In this document: piece after piece, positions 35,371-43,914 of the stretch
Layout: every line of letters starts with the position of its first letter
Numbering within the stretch: position 1 is the first letter of the stretch
Source of the DNA: Rhizobium sp. BK602
Lineage (GTDB): Bacteria > Pseudomonadota > Alphaproteobacteria > Rhizobiales > Rhizobiaceae
NCBI RefSeq assembly: GCF_014195095.1
Contig: NZ_JACIBC010000003.1
Coordinates: 620,001-684,000, forward strand
DNA: 64,000 nt
Direction of reading: 5' to 3'
Made by a program: the position numbers and the translations under genes
The notes under the pieces: model-generated
The model's input: the letters and a program-made list of their open reading frames with translations, nothing else
Told to the model about the DNA's origin: nothing
The model's database searches: none

Positions 35371-36294
35371 ATGTCATCTCCCGCTGAAAACGCGCAACAT
35401 CCGCTCACTGCCGCCGTCATCGGTCTCGGCTCCATGGGCCTCGGCATGGCCCGATCCCTGAAACGCGCCGGTCTCGACGTGATCGGATACGACATCTCGG
35501 CAGCCGCCGTCGACCGCTTCGTGAGCGAAGGTGGCCGGGGTGCCTCCAGCCCGGCGGAAGCGGCGCAGGGCGCGGATATCGTCGTCTCCGTTGTGGTCAA
35601 CGGCGCCCAGACCAGGGACGTCCTGTTCGGCGCCGGCAAGGTCGCCGAAGTCATGAAGCGCGGCGCGGTCTTCATCTCGTCGGCAACGATGGACCCGGCG
35701 GTCGCCCGCGAGCTCGCCGAGCGAAGCACGGCCCTCGGCCTGCACTATCTCGATGCACCGATCTCCGGCGGTGCGGTCAAGGCCGCAAGCGGCGAACTGA
35801 CCATCATGGCCTCCGGCACCAAGGCGGCCTTCGATACGGCCCGTCCGGCGCTCGACGCCATGGCCGGCAAGGTCTACGAGCTGGGCGATGCCGCCGGCAC
35901 CGGCGCCGCCTTCAAGATGATCAACCAGCTACTCGCCGGCGTGCACATCGCCGCCGCTTGTGAGGCGATCACCTTCGCCGCCAAGCAGGGCCTCGATCTC
36001 GACAAGGTCTATGAGGTGATCACCGCGTCGGCCGGCAATTCCTGGATGTTCGAAAACCGGGTGCCGCACGTCCTCGAAGGCGACTACAGCCCGCGCAGCG
36101 CCATCGAGATCTTCGTCAAGGATCTCGGCATCGTGCAGGACATGGCCCGCGCCGAGCGCTATCCCGCCCCGCTCGCCGCCGCGGCGCTACAGATGTATCT
36201 TGCCGCCTCCGGCGCCGGCATGGGGCGCGACGACGACGCATCGCTCGCCCGCCTTTACGCGCAGCTTTCGGGCGCGGCCCTGCCGAACAGCTGA
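35371..36294 (+). CDS. ltnD: L-threonate dehydrogenase-like protein
   Basis: A cytoplasmic NAD-dependent dehydrogenase of 307 residues in the 3-hydroxyisobutyrate dehydrogenase family. The dinucleotide motif is GLGSMGLGMA at about 20-29. The substrate motif DAPISGGAVKAASG is near 128 and the catalytic lysine is in FKMINQLLAG near 180. LtnD oxidises L-threonate at C-2 or C-3 to an oxo-tetronate. The function call rests mainly on the neighbours otnI, otnK and otnC in this order. The ATG at 35371 is preferred over a TTG two codons upstream. Confidence 0.85.
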   Translation: MSSPAENAQHPLTAAVIGLGSMGLGMARSLKRAGLDVIGYDISAAAVDRFVSEGGRGASSPAEAAQGADIVVSVVVNGAQTRDVLFGAGKVAEVMKRGAVFISSATMDPAVARELAERSTALGLHYLDAPISGGAVKAASGELTIMASGTKAAFDTARPALDAMAGKVYELGDAAGTGAAFKMINQLLAGVHIAAACEAITFAAKQGLDLDKVYEVITASAGNSWMFENRVPHVLEGDYSPRSAIEIFVKDLGIVQDMARAERYPAPLAAAALQMYLAASGAGMGRDDDASLARLYAQLSGAALPNS

Positions 36295-36317
36295 AACGGG
36301 AAAAGAAGGAAACCAAC

Positions 36318-37100
36318 ATGCCCGTCTTCGCCGCCAATCTGACGATGATGTTCAACGAATGGCAGTTCCTCGATCGTTTCGATGCTGCCGCCGAGGCCGG
36401 CTTTACCGCCGTCGAATATCTCTTTCCCTATGAATTCGCGCCGGAGGCAATCGCCGAGCGTCTTCAGCGCAACGGCCTGACGCAAGCCCTGTTCAACATG
36501 CCTCCAGGCGATTGGAACCGGGGCGAACGAGGACTTGCCGCCCTGCCCGAGCGCTTCGAGGACGTGAAATCGAACGTGGAAAAGGCGCTCGACTATGCCG
36601 AGGCCACCGGCGTCAGGCGATTGCATCTGATGGCGGGCCTGGCCAATCCGAGGAACGAAGAGGCGCTGCGCGCCTATCGCCGTTCCGTCGAATATTCCGC
36701 CGGCCGGATTGCCGAAAAGGGACTGGACCTATTGCTGGAGCCTATCAACGGGCGCAACATGCCAGGCTATTTCCTCAATGATTTCAACCACGCAAAGACG
36801 CTGATCGAGGAACTGGGCCTCGCCAACCTCAAGCTCCAGTTCGATATCTACCACCGCCAGATCATTCATGGCGATGTTGCGGTCGCGCTCCGCGAGATGA
36901 TGCCGCTGATCGGTCATATCCAGACCGCCAGCGTTCCCTCCCGCCAGGAACCTTTCAGCGAAGAGCTGAACGACGCCTTCCTGTTCAGCGAGATCGACCG
37001 GCTCGGCTACCGGGGCTTCATCGGCTGCGAATATGTTCCGCGGCAGCATACGCTCGACGGCCTCGGCTGGTTCGCATCCTTCAAAAGGAGAAAGGCATGA
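36318..37100 (+). CDS. otnI: 2-oxo-tetronate isomerase
   Basis: A TIM-barrel isomerase of 260 residues, of the hydroxypyruvate isomerase family. Metal-site residues are in LLEPINGRNMPGYFL near 142 (Glu), LQFDIYHRQI near 177 (Asp, His) and IGCEYVPR near 238 (Glu). OtnI converts 2-oxo-tetronate to 3-oxo-tetronate, the substrate of the next enzyme. Its end overlaps otnK by 4 bases. Hydroxypyruvate isomerase itself is the alternative, but the operon supports OtnI. Confidence 0.87.
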   Translation: MPVFAANLTMMFNEWQFLDRFDAAAEAGFTAVEYLFPYEFAPEAIAERLQRNGLTQALFNMPPGDWNRGERGLAALPERFEDVKSNVEKALDYAEATGVRRLHLMAGLANPRNEEALRAYRRSVEYSAGRIAEKGLDLLLEPINGRNMPGYFLNDFNHAKTLIEELGLANLKLQFDIYHRQIIHGDVAVALREMMPLIGHIQTASVPSRQEPFSEELNDAFLFSEIDRLGYRGFIGCEYVPRQHTLDGLGWFASFKRRKA

Positions 37101-38377
37101 CACTCCTGCTCGGATCGATCGCCGACGACTATACCGGCGCATCCGATCTCGCCAACACGCTGACGAAGAACGGGTTGCGCACGGTGCAGACCATCGGCAT
37201 TCCCGATCCCGATCTGGCGCTGCCGGATGTCGATGCGGTCGTCGTCTCGCTGAAGATCCGCTCCGTTGCCGCGCAGGAGGCCGTTTCGGCGGCCAGCACG
37301 GCAGAAGCCTGGCTGCGGGCACGCGGCGCGATCCATGTCCTCTACAAGATCTGCTCGACCTTCGATTCCACCGATGCCGGCAATATCGGCCCGGTGACGG
37401 ATGCACTGCGGAAAGCCGCCGGCGGCGGTCCCGTCATCGTCACCCCCGCCTTCCCGGAAACCGGTCGCACCGTCTATGCCGGCCATCTCTTCGTCAACGG
37501 GATGCCGCTCGACGAAAGCCCGCTGAAGGACCATCCGCTCAACCCGATGCACGACGCCAATCTCGTCCGCGTTCTTGCCCGGCAATCCTCCGGCACCGTC
37601 GGCCTTGTCGATCTGGCGACGATTGCGGGCGGCGCGGATGCAGTAAGATCGCGTCTTGCAGCTCTCGGCGCAAGCGGCGTGACGGCGGCTATCGCCGACG
37701 CCGTGTTTGAGAGCGATCTCGAAACGCTCGGCGCGGTCGCGCTCGAAACGCCGCTGTCGACAGGCGCCTCGGGGCTTGGCCTCGGACTGGCCCGTGCACT
37801 GGTGCACTCCGGCAGGATCACGCAGCCGGCTCGGGCGGCGGGGACTGCACTTCCCGCGGTCGGCGGGCTTGCTGCCATCGTCGCCGGCAGCTGCTCGGCG
37901 GCAACGCTGCGCCAGATCGCCGAAGCGGAACGCATCATGCCCGTCCTGCGGCTCGATCCCGAAAAGCTGCTCTCCGGCCCCGACGAACTTGCCGCCGCCA
38001 TTTCCTGGGCGGGCGACAGGATCGCAAGCGGCCCGGTCGCTATCGCCGCCAGCGCCGATCCGCAGGCCGTTGCCCGCGTGCAGGCGCGTTACGGCCGCGA
38101 AGCCTCCGGACATGCCATCGAAAGCGCCACATCCGCCATCGCTGAGGAACTCGTTGCGCGCGGCGTGCGCCGCCTTGTCGTCGCAGGCGGCGAGACATCG
38201 GGCGCCGCCGTCGACAGGCTCGGCATTCCGGCCTTCCTGATCGGCCCCGAAATCGCACCGGGCGTGCCCGTCCTCGGAACGGTCGGCAATGCCCAGGGCA
38301 AGATGCTGCTCGCTCTCAAATCCGGAAATTTCGGCGGCGACGACTTCTTTGCCGCCGCTCTTTCCATGATGCACTAG
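37097..38377 (+). CDS. otnK: 3-oxo-tetronate 4-kinase (DUF1537 family)
   Basis: A four-carbon acid-sugar kinase of 426 residues. The N-terminal substrate domain starts with SIADDYTGASDLANTL (residues 6-21), the hallmark of the family. The C-terminal nucleotide domain holds RLVVAGGETSGAAVDRLG near 357. It phosphorylates 3-oxo-tetronate at O-4. It is translationally coupled to otnI and separated from otnC by a repeat element. Confidence 0.9.
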   Translation: MTLLLGSIADDYTGASDLANTLTKNGLRTVQTIGIPDPDLALPDVDAVVVSLKIRSVAAQEAVSAASTAEAWLRARGAIHVLYKICSTFDSTDAGNIGPVTDALRKAAGGGPVIVTPAFPETGRTVYAGHLFVNGMPLDESPLKDHPLNPMHDANLVRVLARQSSGTVGLVDLATIAGGADAVRSRLAALGASGVTAAIADAVFESDLETLGAVALETPLSTGASGLGLGLARALVHSGRITQPARAAGTALPAVGGLAAIVAGSCSAATLRQIAEAERIMPVLRLDPEKLLSGPDELAAAISWAGDRIASGPVAIAASADPQAVARVQARYGREASGHAIESATSAIAEELVARGVRRLVVAGGETSGAAVDRLGIPAFLIGPEIAPGVPVLGTVGNAQGKMLLALKSGNFGGDDFFAAALSMMH

Positions 38378-38378
38378 A

Positions 38379-38478
38379 GCAATTCCAGGAAAAGTGCATA
38401 GCGGTTTTCCGTCCGGAATTGCGTAGAAACAACGGCATAGAGCGGCTCAACGATTCCATGAAGCGATGAACCGCTCTA
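38379..38478. repeat. Rhizobial-type intergenic palindromic repeat
   Basis: Two adjacent stem-loops fill the otnK-otnC gap. The first (38379-38422) has GCAATTCC/GGAATTGC outer arms and GGAAAA/TTTTCC inner arms; the second (38438-38478) has TAGAGCGG/CCGCTCTA arms. The GCAATTCC-AGGAAAA...GGTTTTCC pattern is, from memory, a repeat present in many copies in Rhizobium and related genomes. No other copy was seen in this window. Confidence 0.75.
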
Positions 38479-38498
38479 GACAATAGAGGCAAGGAACC

Positions 38499-39137
38499 AT
38501 GACCGAGGAAGCTGAACTGCGCGAGAAGATCGCCCGCATGGGCGCACTGCTCTATAATCGCCAGCTCGCCCATGGCAGTGCCGGCAATCTCTCGGTTCGT
38601 CTCGAAGACGGCTCGATCCTGGTCACGCCGACCAATTCGAGCCTGGGCTTTCTGGACCCGGCCCGGATATCGAAAGTCTCCCCCTCGGGTGAGCTTCTGG
38701 CCGGCGATCCACCCTCCAAGGAGGCTTTCTTCCATCTCGCCGTCTATGAGGAGCGGCCGGCTGCCCGCGCCGTGGTGCATCTCCACTCCACCTATTCGGT
38801 GGCGGTCTCCTGCCTCTGCCACGACCAGACCGACGATGTGTTGCCGCCGCTGACCGCCTATCACGTCATGCGGGTCGGTAAGCTCCCGCTGCTGAAATAT
38901 TTCCGGCCGGGCGATCGGGCGCTGGCGGAGGCCGTCCGCCTTGCCGCCCGCGACCACCGCGCCATGCTGCTGGCCAATCATGGGCCGATCGTTTCGGGCA
39001 AAACCCTGGAGGAAGCGGTCTATGCCTATGAGGAGCTGGAGGAGACCTCCAAGCTCTTCTTCCTGCTGGGCGACCGCAAGACGGCTCCGCTCAGCCTCGA
39101 GGCCATAGCGGAGCTGAACCAGTCTTTTCCAAGCTGA
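38499..39137 (+). CDS. otnC: 3-oxo-tetronate 4-phosphate decarboxylase (class II aldolase fold)
   Basis: A zinc-dependent enzyme of 212 residues. Zinc ligands are in VVHLHSTYSVAV near 90 (two His) and ANHGPIVSG near 155; the catalytic Glu is in SKEAFFHLAV near 74. OtnC decarboxylates 3-oxo-tetronate 4-phosphate to dihydroxyacetone phosphate, which enters glycolysis. It completes the ltnD-otnI-otnK-otnC pathway. A fuculose aldolase activity would be the general alternative for this fold. Confidence 0.88.
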   Translation: MTEEAELREKIARMGALLYNRQLAHGSAGNLSVRLEDGSILVTPTNSSLGFLDPARISKVSPSGELLAGDPPSKEAFFHLAVYEERPAARAVVHLHSTYSVAVSCLCHDQTDDVLPPLTAYHVMRVGKLPLLKYFRPGDRALAEAVRLAARDHRAMLLANHGPIVSGKTLEEAVYAYEELEETSKLFFLLGDRKTAPLSLEAIAELNQSFPS

Positions 39138-39228
39138 GCCTGTCTTCCACAGGCTCCTTGCTTCGAACATTCGAGCAATAATAGAGAGCCGCCAGGGCGA
39201 CCACGGCGGCAATCAGAAACCTGATCAT
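39091..39228 (-). CDS. Possible small membrane peptide (45 residues)
   Basis: A short minus-strand frame starts at an ATG with an AAGGA site 6 bases before it. It encodes one hydrophobic helix (residues 2-17, IRFLIAAVVALAALYY) and then a polar tail. It lies 42 bases after the cupin gene on the same strand and overlaps the end of otnC. It may be a real small protein or chance; only conservation would tell. Confidence 0.3.
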   Translation of the reverse strand: MIRFLIAAVVALAALYYCSNVRSKEPVEDRLSLEKTGSAPLWPRG

Positions 39229-39270
39229 CGGCGTTCCTTGATCGATATCGGCATCGGTCGAAACGGCGGC

Positions 39271-39666
39271 CTACCCCTGATATTGCTCGTCGCTGACGTG
39301 CTCCATCCAGTCGACCACCTTGCCATCGAGATTTTCCTGGATGGCGATGTGGGTCATGGCCGTGGTCGGCGACGCACCGTGCCAATGTCTTTCGCCTGGC
39401 TCGAACCAGACGACATCGCCGGGGCGGATTTCCTCGATGAGACCGCCTTCGCGCTGGACCCGCCCGAGGCCGGCCGTCACGATCAGCGTCTGGCCGAGCG
39501 GATGCGTGTGCCATGCGGTACGGGCGCCCGGCTCGAACGTCACGCTGCCGGCGGCTCCCCGCCGTGCCTCGTTGGCGGCAAACAGCGGATCGATACGAAC
39601 CGTGCCGGTGAACCAGTCGGCCGGTCCCTTGGCGGAGGGCTGACTGCCATTCTTCCTGATATCCAT
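39271..39666 (-). CDS. Cupin-domain protein
   Basis: A single-cupin protein of 131 residues. Cupin motif 1 is near residue 52 ([17 protein letters not shown]) with metal-type histidines, and motif 2 is near 85 ([16 protein letters not shown]). Such small cupins bind a metal and act as isomerases, dioxygenases or binding proteins. The final segment ([19 protein letters not shown]) is typical of a group found beside dehydrogenases and LysR regulators. The substrate is unknown. Confidence 0.85.
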   Translation of the reverse strand: MDIRKNGSQPSAKGPADWFTGTVRIDPLFAANEARRGAAGSVTFEPGARTAWHTHPLGQTLIVTAGLGRVQREGGLIEEIRPGDVVWFEPGERHWHGASPTTAMTHIAIQENLDGKVVDWMEHVSDEQYQG

Positions 39667-40055
39667 GCTTTCATTCCTTTCGATTCAGACGGGCTTTCAC
39701 CGTCCGCTTGGGATTATCTAGGGTATCGGATCGGCCCGGATTAGCCCTTGATCCACGCATGGGTTTATGAGTCTCATTCATGAATTGATCCGCTGGCAAC
39801 AAAATTGCAGCGCCAATATCGGCAGCGTTTCCGCCCCGGATGCAGCTGCGGAGCAGCCTCGACACTCTGTTGCGCAACGACTTTCGGATATCCGCCGAAG
39901 ATGCCGGAGCCGAGCGGCGAGCCGTGAGAATCTCCCGGCAAATTAGGTGAACGGCGCATTCACGCCATGTTCAGATGAACATAGTCATTCTGTGAACACA
40001 CTGATTAGCTCAGTCGAACATTTGCATTTCAAGACGCATCGCGTCGGAGGTGATC
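39667..40055. other. Divergent intergenic region without recognised gene
   Basis: The 389 bases lie between the leftward cupin gene and the rightward secreted-protein gene and must hold both promoters. A 59-codon plus-strand frame (39767-39946) was seen, but it lacks a good ribosome site and family features. No other structure was recognised. Confidence 0.5.
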
Positions 40056-40385
40056 ATGATCAAGAAAACAGTTCTCACCGTTTTGCTCGCGGCCACGGTC
40101 GCCGGCAGCGTGTTGGCTCCGGCCGGTTTCGCTCAGGCGCAGGAATATGACCGCTATGGCGATTGGCGCGACGCACCGCGGCGTCATCATCGTCACCATG
40201 ACGGAAACGCCATCATCGGCGGCGTGGCTGCCGGCCTCATCGGCGGCATGATCGGTGGCGCGATTGCCAATGGCGGTCCGGTCTATGCCGCTCCTCCGCC
40301 GCCGCGCTGCTGGTACGAAAGCCGCCCGGTTCAGAACGAATACGACGACGGCTGGCATTATGAGCGGATGCGGGTCTGCGATTAA
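40056..40385 (+). CDS. Small secreted glycine-zipper protein
   Basis: A protein of 109 residues. Residues 1-29 form a Sec signal peptide ending in FAQAQ. A His/Arg-rich stretch (RRHHRHHDGN) is followed by a glycine-zipper helix (GGVAAGLIGGMIGGAIA at about 55-71), a motif that spans or inserts into membranes. The tail has two cysteines (CWYESRP and the C-terminal RVCD) that may pair. The ATG has a GGAGG site; a GTG six bases upstream is less likely. A strong terminator follows. The function is unknown. Confidence 0.75.
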   Translation: MIKKTVLTVLLAATVAGSVLAPAGFAQAQEYDRYGDWRDAPRRHHRHHDGNAIIGGVAAGLIGGMIGGAIANGGPVYAAPPPPRCWYESRPVQNEYDDGWHYERMRVCD

Positions 40386-40415
40386 GCGCTGCGGACCTTC
40401 CCAGGTATGATCGAG

Positions 40416-40440
40416 AGGCGCCGGATACCGGCGCCTTTTT
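40416..40440 (+). terminator. Rho-independent terminator
   Basis: A perfect 9-bp GC-rich stem (AGGCGCCGG/CCGGCGCCT, 40416-40424 with 40428-40436) with a 3-base loop is followed by TTTT. It ends the secreted-protein gene just before the convergent signalling operon. Confidence 0.88.
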
Positions 40441-40442
40441 CG

Positions 40443-40916
40443 TCAGTGGCCCGCGGGATCACCGCGCCGGACAAACGGGGACTGCCCCGTCAGCTCGGTC
40501 AGCGCCCGAAACAGGAAGCGCGTTTCGAGCAGATTGAATATCCTCAAGATCGTCTCGACCGCATCGATCGGCTTCACAAGAAAATCCTTGGCGCCGAGCG
40601 ACAGAGCCCTGCGCCGGGTCTCGACCGTCACGTCGGCGGTCAGCACGACGATGGGAACGAATGACGCCGGTCCCGTCAGCCGGGAAAAGGCATCCAGAAG
40701 CGCAAAGCCATCCAGATGCGGCATCATCAGATCCAAGAGGACGATATCCGGGGCGACCTCGTTGAACAGCCGCACGGCATCCCTCGGATCGGTCGTCGTC
40801 GTCACCTTCCGGAAGCCTTCGCGACGCAGCAGGCGCTCCATCAGCGCGATGTTGGCTGCCTCATCATCGATGACCAATATGCTGGCCTCGGCTGCAATAT
40901 CGATTTGCTGGCTCAT
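40443..40916 (-). CDS. Stand-alone receiver-domain response regulator
   Basis: A cytoplasmic protein of 157 residues with one CheY-like receiver domain. Acidic residues D17-D18 are in VIDDEA, the phospho-acceptor is D62 in VLLDLMMP, and the conserved lysine is in FLVKPI near 114. About 30 helical residues follow the domain; no DNA-binding output is present. It overlaps the hybrid kinase gene by 4 bases and is the last gene of a four-gene signalling operon, so it may receive phosphate from that kinase. Confidence 0.9.
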   Translation of the reverse strand: MSQQIDIAAEASILVIDDEAANIALMERLLRREGFRKVTTTTDPRDAVRLFNEVAPDIVLLDLMMPHLDGFALLDAFSRLTGPASFVPIVVLTADVTVETRRRALSLGAKDFLVKPIDAVETILRIFNLLETRFLFRALTELTGQSPFVRRGDPAGH

Positions 40917-43264
40917 TGCGCCATGACCTCATCGAGAAGCTGAAGAAACTGTCTTATGTCGAGGGGTTTGGTCAGGACGCGCGTCGCCCCCTCCTGCTGC
41001 GCCCGTTGACGTGTCGTCTCCGTCGCGTCGGCAGTGATGACGATCACCGGTATGTTGCGCATCTGACCGTCTGCCTTCAGGCTTTTCAAAACCTCCAGGC
41101 CACCGATATCCGGCAGGTCGATATCGAGCAGGATCAGATCCGGCCGGTGCTCGCGCGCCAGCGTCAAGCCGAGGCTGCCGAGCATAGCCGGGATGACCTT
41201 GGCGGCACAATGCCGGGTCAGGACATTCTCGATCAGGTTCAGGCTCGCCAGATTGTCCTCGATGCATAGAACGAGATCGAGACCAGGCTTGCTCGCAGGC
41301 CTATCCGGCGTCTCGGCTATCGCCGGACGGGATGTGACCGCGGCGCGCGGCGCGGCTGGCGCGAGAACGGTAAAGGTCGAGCCCTCGGCGTCGCTGGACG
41401 CAAGCTCCAATCTGCCGCCCATTGCCTCCATCAGATTTTTCGACAAAGCGAGCCCCAAGCCGGTTCCGGACGTGGCATTGCTATCGGCGCCGAGGCGTTC
41501 GAAGGGCTGGAAGAGATGCTCCTTCCTGCCCTCCGCGATACCGAAGCCATTGTCGCTGATATCGATGGCAAGGGTATCGCTATCTGGAAGCCGGGCGGAA
41601 ACGCGGAGCATTCCATGCTCGCGATTGAATTTGATCGCATTGGAGAGAAGGTTCAAAAGCACCTGGAGAAAACGCCGGCGATCGACAGTGACGGCGACGC
41701 CGTCGACCGGCCCGATCTCCACCGCGATGCCGACATTGCGCGATGCCGCAAGCGGGCGGGCAAGGTCGACGGCTTCGCCGATAACCTCGCCCGCATCCAG
41801 CGTTTCGATATAGAGCTCCATCCGCCCTGCATCGATGCGGGCGAGGTCGAGCAAATCGTCGAGCAGGCTGAGAAGATGGCGGCCGGCCCGTAAAATCTGG
41901 GCCAGACTTGCCTGCATTTCAGGCTCGGTCACATCCATTTCCAGAATCTGCGCAAATCCGAGAATGGAATTGAGAGGCGTCCGGAATTCATGGCTCAAGC
42001 GCGAATGGAAGGCGCTTCTGGCCTCGCTTGCCTGCTCGGCCTTGTGGCGGGCGGAAAGGAGTTCTTCTTCATTGCGTTTGCGATCAGTGATATCGCGGGT
42101 GATCTTCGAAAATCCCCGTGGATTACCACTCTCGTCGTGAAGCGCGGTCACGACGACATTGGCCCAGAAACGGGAGCCGTCCTTGCGCACCCGCCAGCCT
42201 TCATCCTCGACACGGCCATCGGCCTCCGCACGCTCAAGCTCCTGGCTCGGCAGCGTATCGCGCACCTCCGGCGGATAGAAACGCGAGAAATGTTGGCCAA
42301 TGATCTCCTCGGCCGAATATCCCTTGATGCGTTCGGCGCCCGCGTTCCAACTGACCACCCGCCCCTTCTGGTCCAGGCCGAAAATGCCGTAGTCGTGGAC
42401 GCCGTCGACGAGGAGGCGGAAGCGTTCCTCGCTTTCCCGCAGCGCCCGTTCGCGCTCCTTCAGGAGAAGGCTGGCCTCCTGAAGCGCCCGCGACAGCGTG
42501 CCGAGTTCATCGCGCGCATGTTCACTGATCGTCAGCGGCTGTCCCGTCGCCAGAAGCCGCGCCGCCTTTTGCAGGGACGCCACCCGCCGGACGATGCCGT
42601 TCGACATCAGAATGATCGCAACGACGCAGCCGACCAGCCCGAAAATGGCACCGATGATCGTGATCCACTGCGCCCTGTCCCGGATGAAATCCGCCTGCTT
42701 CGTCCGCTCTTCAAGAAGCCGGTCCTCCCGCTCGCGCATCTGCTGGATACGGGAACGAAGCTCGTCGAGTACCACCTTGTTATCCACCAGCGTCTGGCGC
42801 ATCTCGCCATCGATCATCTGGTTGTTGCGGCGGCCCTTCTCCAAAAGATCATTGAGGCCCGCGAGCTTTTGGAAAACGAGCGGCTCGATGCCGTCGAGCC
42901 GGGTGCGCTGTTCGCTGTCGGTGATCAGCGGCCGCATCCGGGCAAAGACACCCGGAAGTTCGGCATTGGCCTTTTCGAAGGGTGCAAGGAAGGCATCGTC
43001 CCCGGTCAGCAGATAGCCGCGGACGCCGGAGGCGCCCTCGGCCAGCAAGGCATGCAGCTCGAGAATGTCGGACTGAATGGCGAAGGTCACGCGCACATAA
43101 TTCTCGGCGCGGCGGCTTTCCTGGTCGGCCAGGAACACCGATCCGAGGGCGATCAGCAGGCAGATCAGCGGCAGGGCGATGACGATCAGCCCCTTGCGGG
43201 CCAACGGCTGGTCAAGGAAACGAGCCGACGGACCTGCCTTGTCGATGGTATCGCCGATCGTCAA
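40913..43264 (-). CDS. Hybrid sensor histidine kinase (CHASE3-HAMP-PAS-HisKA-HATPase-REC)
   Basis: A membrane kinase of 783 residues. Order of parts: a membrane helix near 25-47; a periplasmic CHASE3-type helical sensor to about 195; a second helix near 200-222; HAMP; a PAS domain near 285-400 (DYGIFGLDQKGRVVSWNAGA); a HisKA domain with the phospho-histidine in SRLSHEFRTPL; a HATPase domain (SDNGFGIAEG); and a C-terminal receiver (ILLDIDLPDIGG). The C-terminal receiver makes it a phosphorelay candidate with the stand-alone receiver encoded downstream. The signal is unknown. Confidence 0.92.
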   Translation of the reverse strand: MTIGDTIDKAGPSARFLDQPLARKGLIVIALPLICLLIALGSVFLADQESRRAENYVRVTFAIQSDILELHALLAEGASGVRGYLLTGDDAFLAPFEKANAELPGVFARMRPLITDSEQRTRLDGIEPLVFQKLAGLNDLLEKGRRNNQMIDGEMRQTLVDNKVVLDELRSRIQQMREREDRLLEERTKQADFIRDRAQWITIIGAIFGLVGCVVAIILMSNGIVRRVASLQKAARLLATGQPLTISEHARDELGTLSRALQEASLLLKERERALRESEERFRLLVDGVHDYGIFGLDQKGRVVSWNAGAERIKGYSAEEIIGQHFSRFYPPEVRDTLPSQELERAEADGRVEDEGWRVRKDGSRFWANVVVTALHDESGNPRGFSKITRDITDRKRNEEELLSARHKAEQASEARSAFHSRLSHEFRTPLNSILGFAQILEMDVTEPEMQASLAQILRAGRHLLSLLDDLLDLARIDAGRMELYIETLDAGEVIGEAVDLARPLAASRNVGIAVEIGPVDGVAVTVDRRRFLQVLLNLLSNAIKFNREHGMLRVSARLPDSDTLAIDISDNGFGIAEGRKEHLFQPFERLGADSNATSGTGLGLALSKNLMEAMGGRLELASSDAEGSTFTVLAPAAPRAAVTSRPAIAETPDRPASKPGLDLVLCIEDNLASLNLIENVLTRHCAAKVIPAMLGSLGLTLAREHRPDLILLDIDLPDIGGLEVLKSLKADGQMRNIPVIVITADATETTRQRAQQEGATRVLTKPLDIRQFLQLLDEVMAQ

Positions 43265-43914
43265 AGCTCTTCCTTTCGCAGCAATCCGGCCTGGATCGCC
43301 AGCACGGCTGCCTGGGTGCGGTCGTTGACGCCGAGCTTGCTCAGGATGCGCTCGATATGCACCTTCACGGTTCCCGGTGAGATGGAAAGCAGCCGGGCGA
43401 TGCCCTTGTTGGTCTCGCCGGTGGTTAGGCGACCGAGGATTTCCCTCTCCCGGTTCGTCAGTTTTTCGATGACGGTTTCCGCCGCCGGTTCCCGACCGAT
43501 GCGCGCCAGCATCTTGCGCATGAGATCGGCATCGAAGAAGGCCTGGCCGTCGAGCACGGTTTCGATGGTACGCAGCAGGTCGTCGCGGCTGACATCCTTG
43601 AGGAGATAGCCGCTCGCACCCACCTTGATCGCCGCGCTCAGATAATCGACGCTGTCATGCATGGTGAGCATGACAATCCTGGTGGCCGGCGCGACCTTGC
43701 GAATCTCCGCTGCGGCAGCCAGCCCGTCGAGCGGCGTCATGCGGATATCGAGAAGAATGAGGTCGGGACGCAAACGATCGCAGAGTTCGATCGCCTCGAG
43801 GCCATCCCTTGCCTGACCGACGACGTGCAAACTGTTCGAGGTGGCGAGAATGGCCGCGATCCCCGACCGCGCGAGGTCATGGTCGTCGGCGATGACGATC
43901 GACGCATTGCTCAT
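43261..43914 (-). CDS. NarL/FixJ-family response regulator
   Basis: A DNA-binding regulator of 217 residues. The receiver domain has D10-D11 and phospho-acceptor D56 (ILLDIRMTP), with the switch lysine in GYLLKDVS near 105. The LuxR-type helix-turn-helix occupies about 150-210 (LTNREREILGRLTTGETNKG). It lies between the NarQ-like kinase gene and the hybrid kinase gene, with 4-bp overlaps on both sides. Its cognate kinase is most likely the one at 43911. Confidence 0.92.
   Translation of the reverse strand: MSNASIVIADDHDLARSGIAAILATSNSLHVVGQARDGLEAIELCDRLRPDLILLDIRMTPLDGLAAAAEIRKVAPATRIVMLTMHDSVDYLSAAIKVGASGYLLKDVSRDDLLRTIETVLDGQAFFDADLMRKMLARIGREPAAETVIEKLTNREREILGRLTTGETNKGIARLLSISPGTVKVHIERILSKLGVNDRTQAAVLAIQAGLLRKEEL

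Noticed and set aside
39767..39946. 59-codon plus-strand frame in the gap between the cupin and the secreted protein
   Set aside because: No ribosome site, no family pattern and a Ser/Arg-rich low-information sequence; likely chance.
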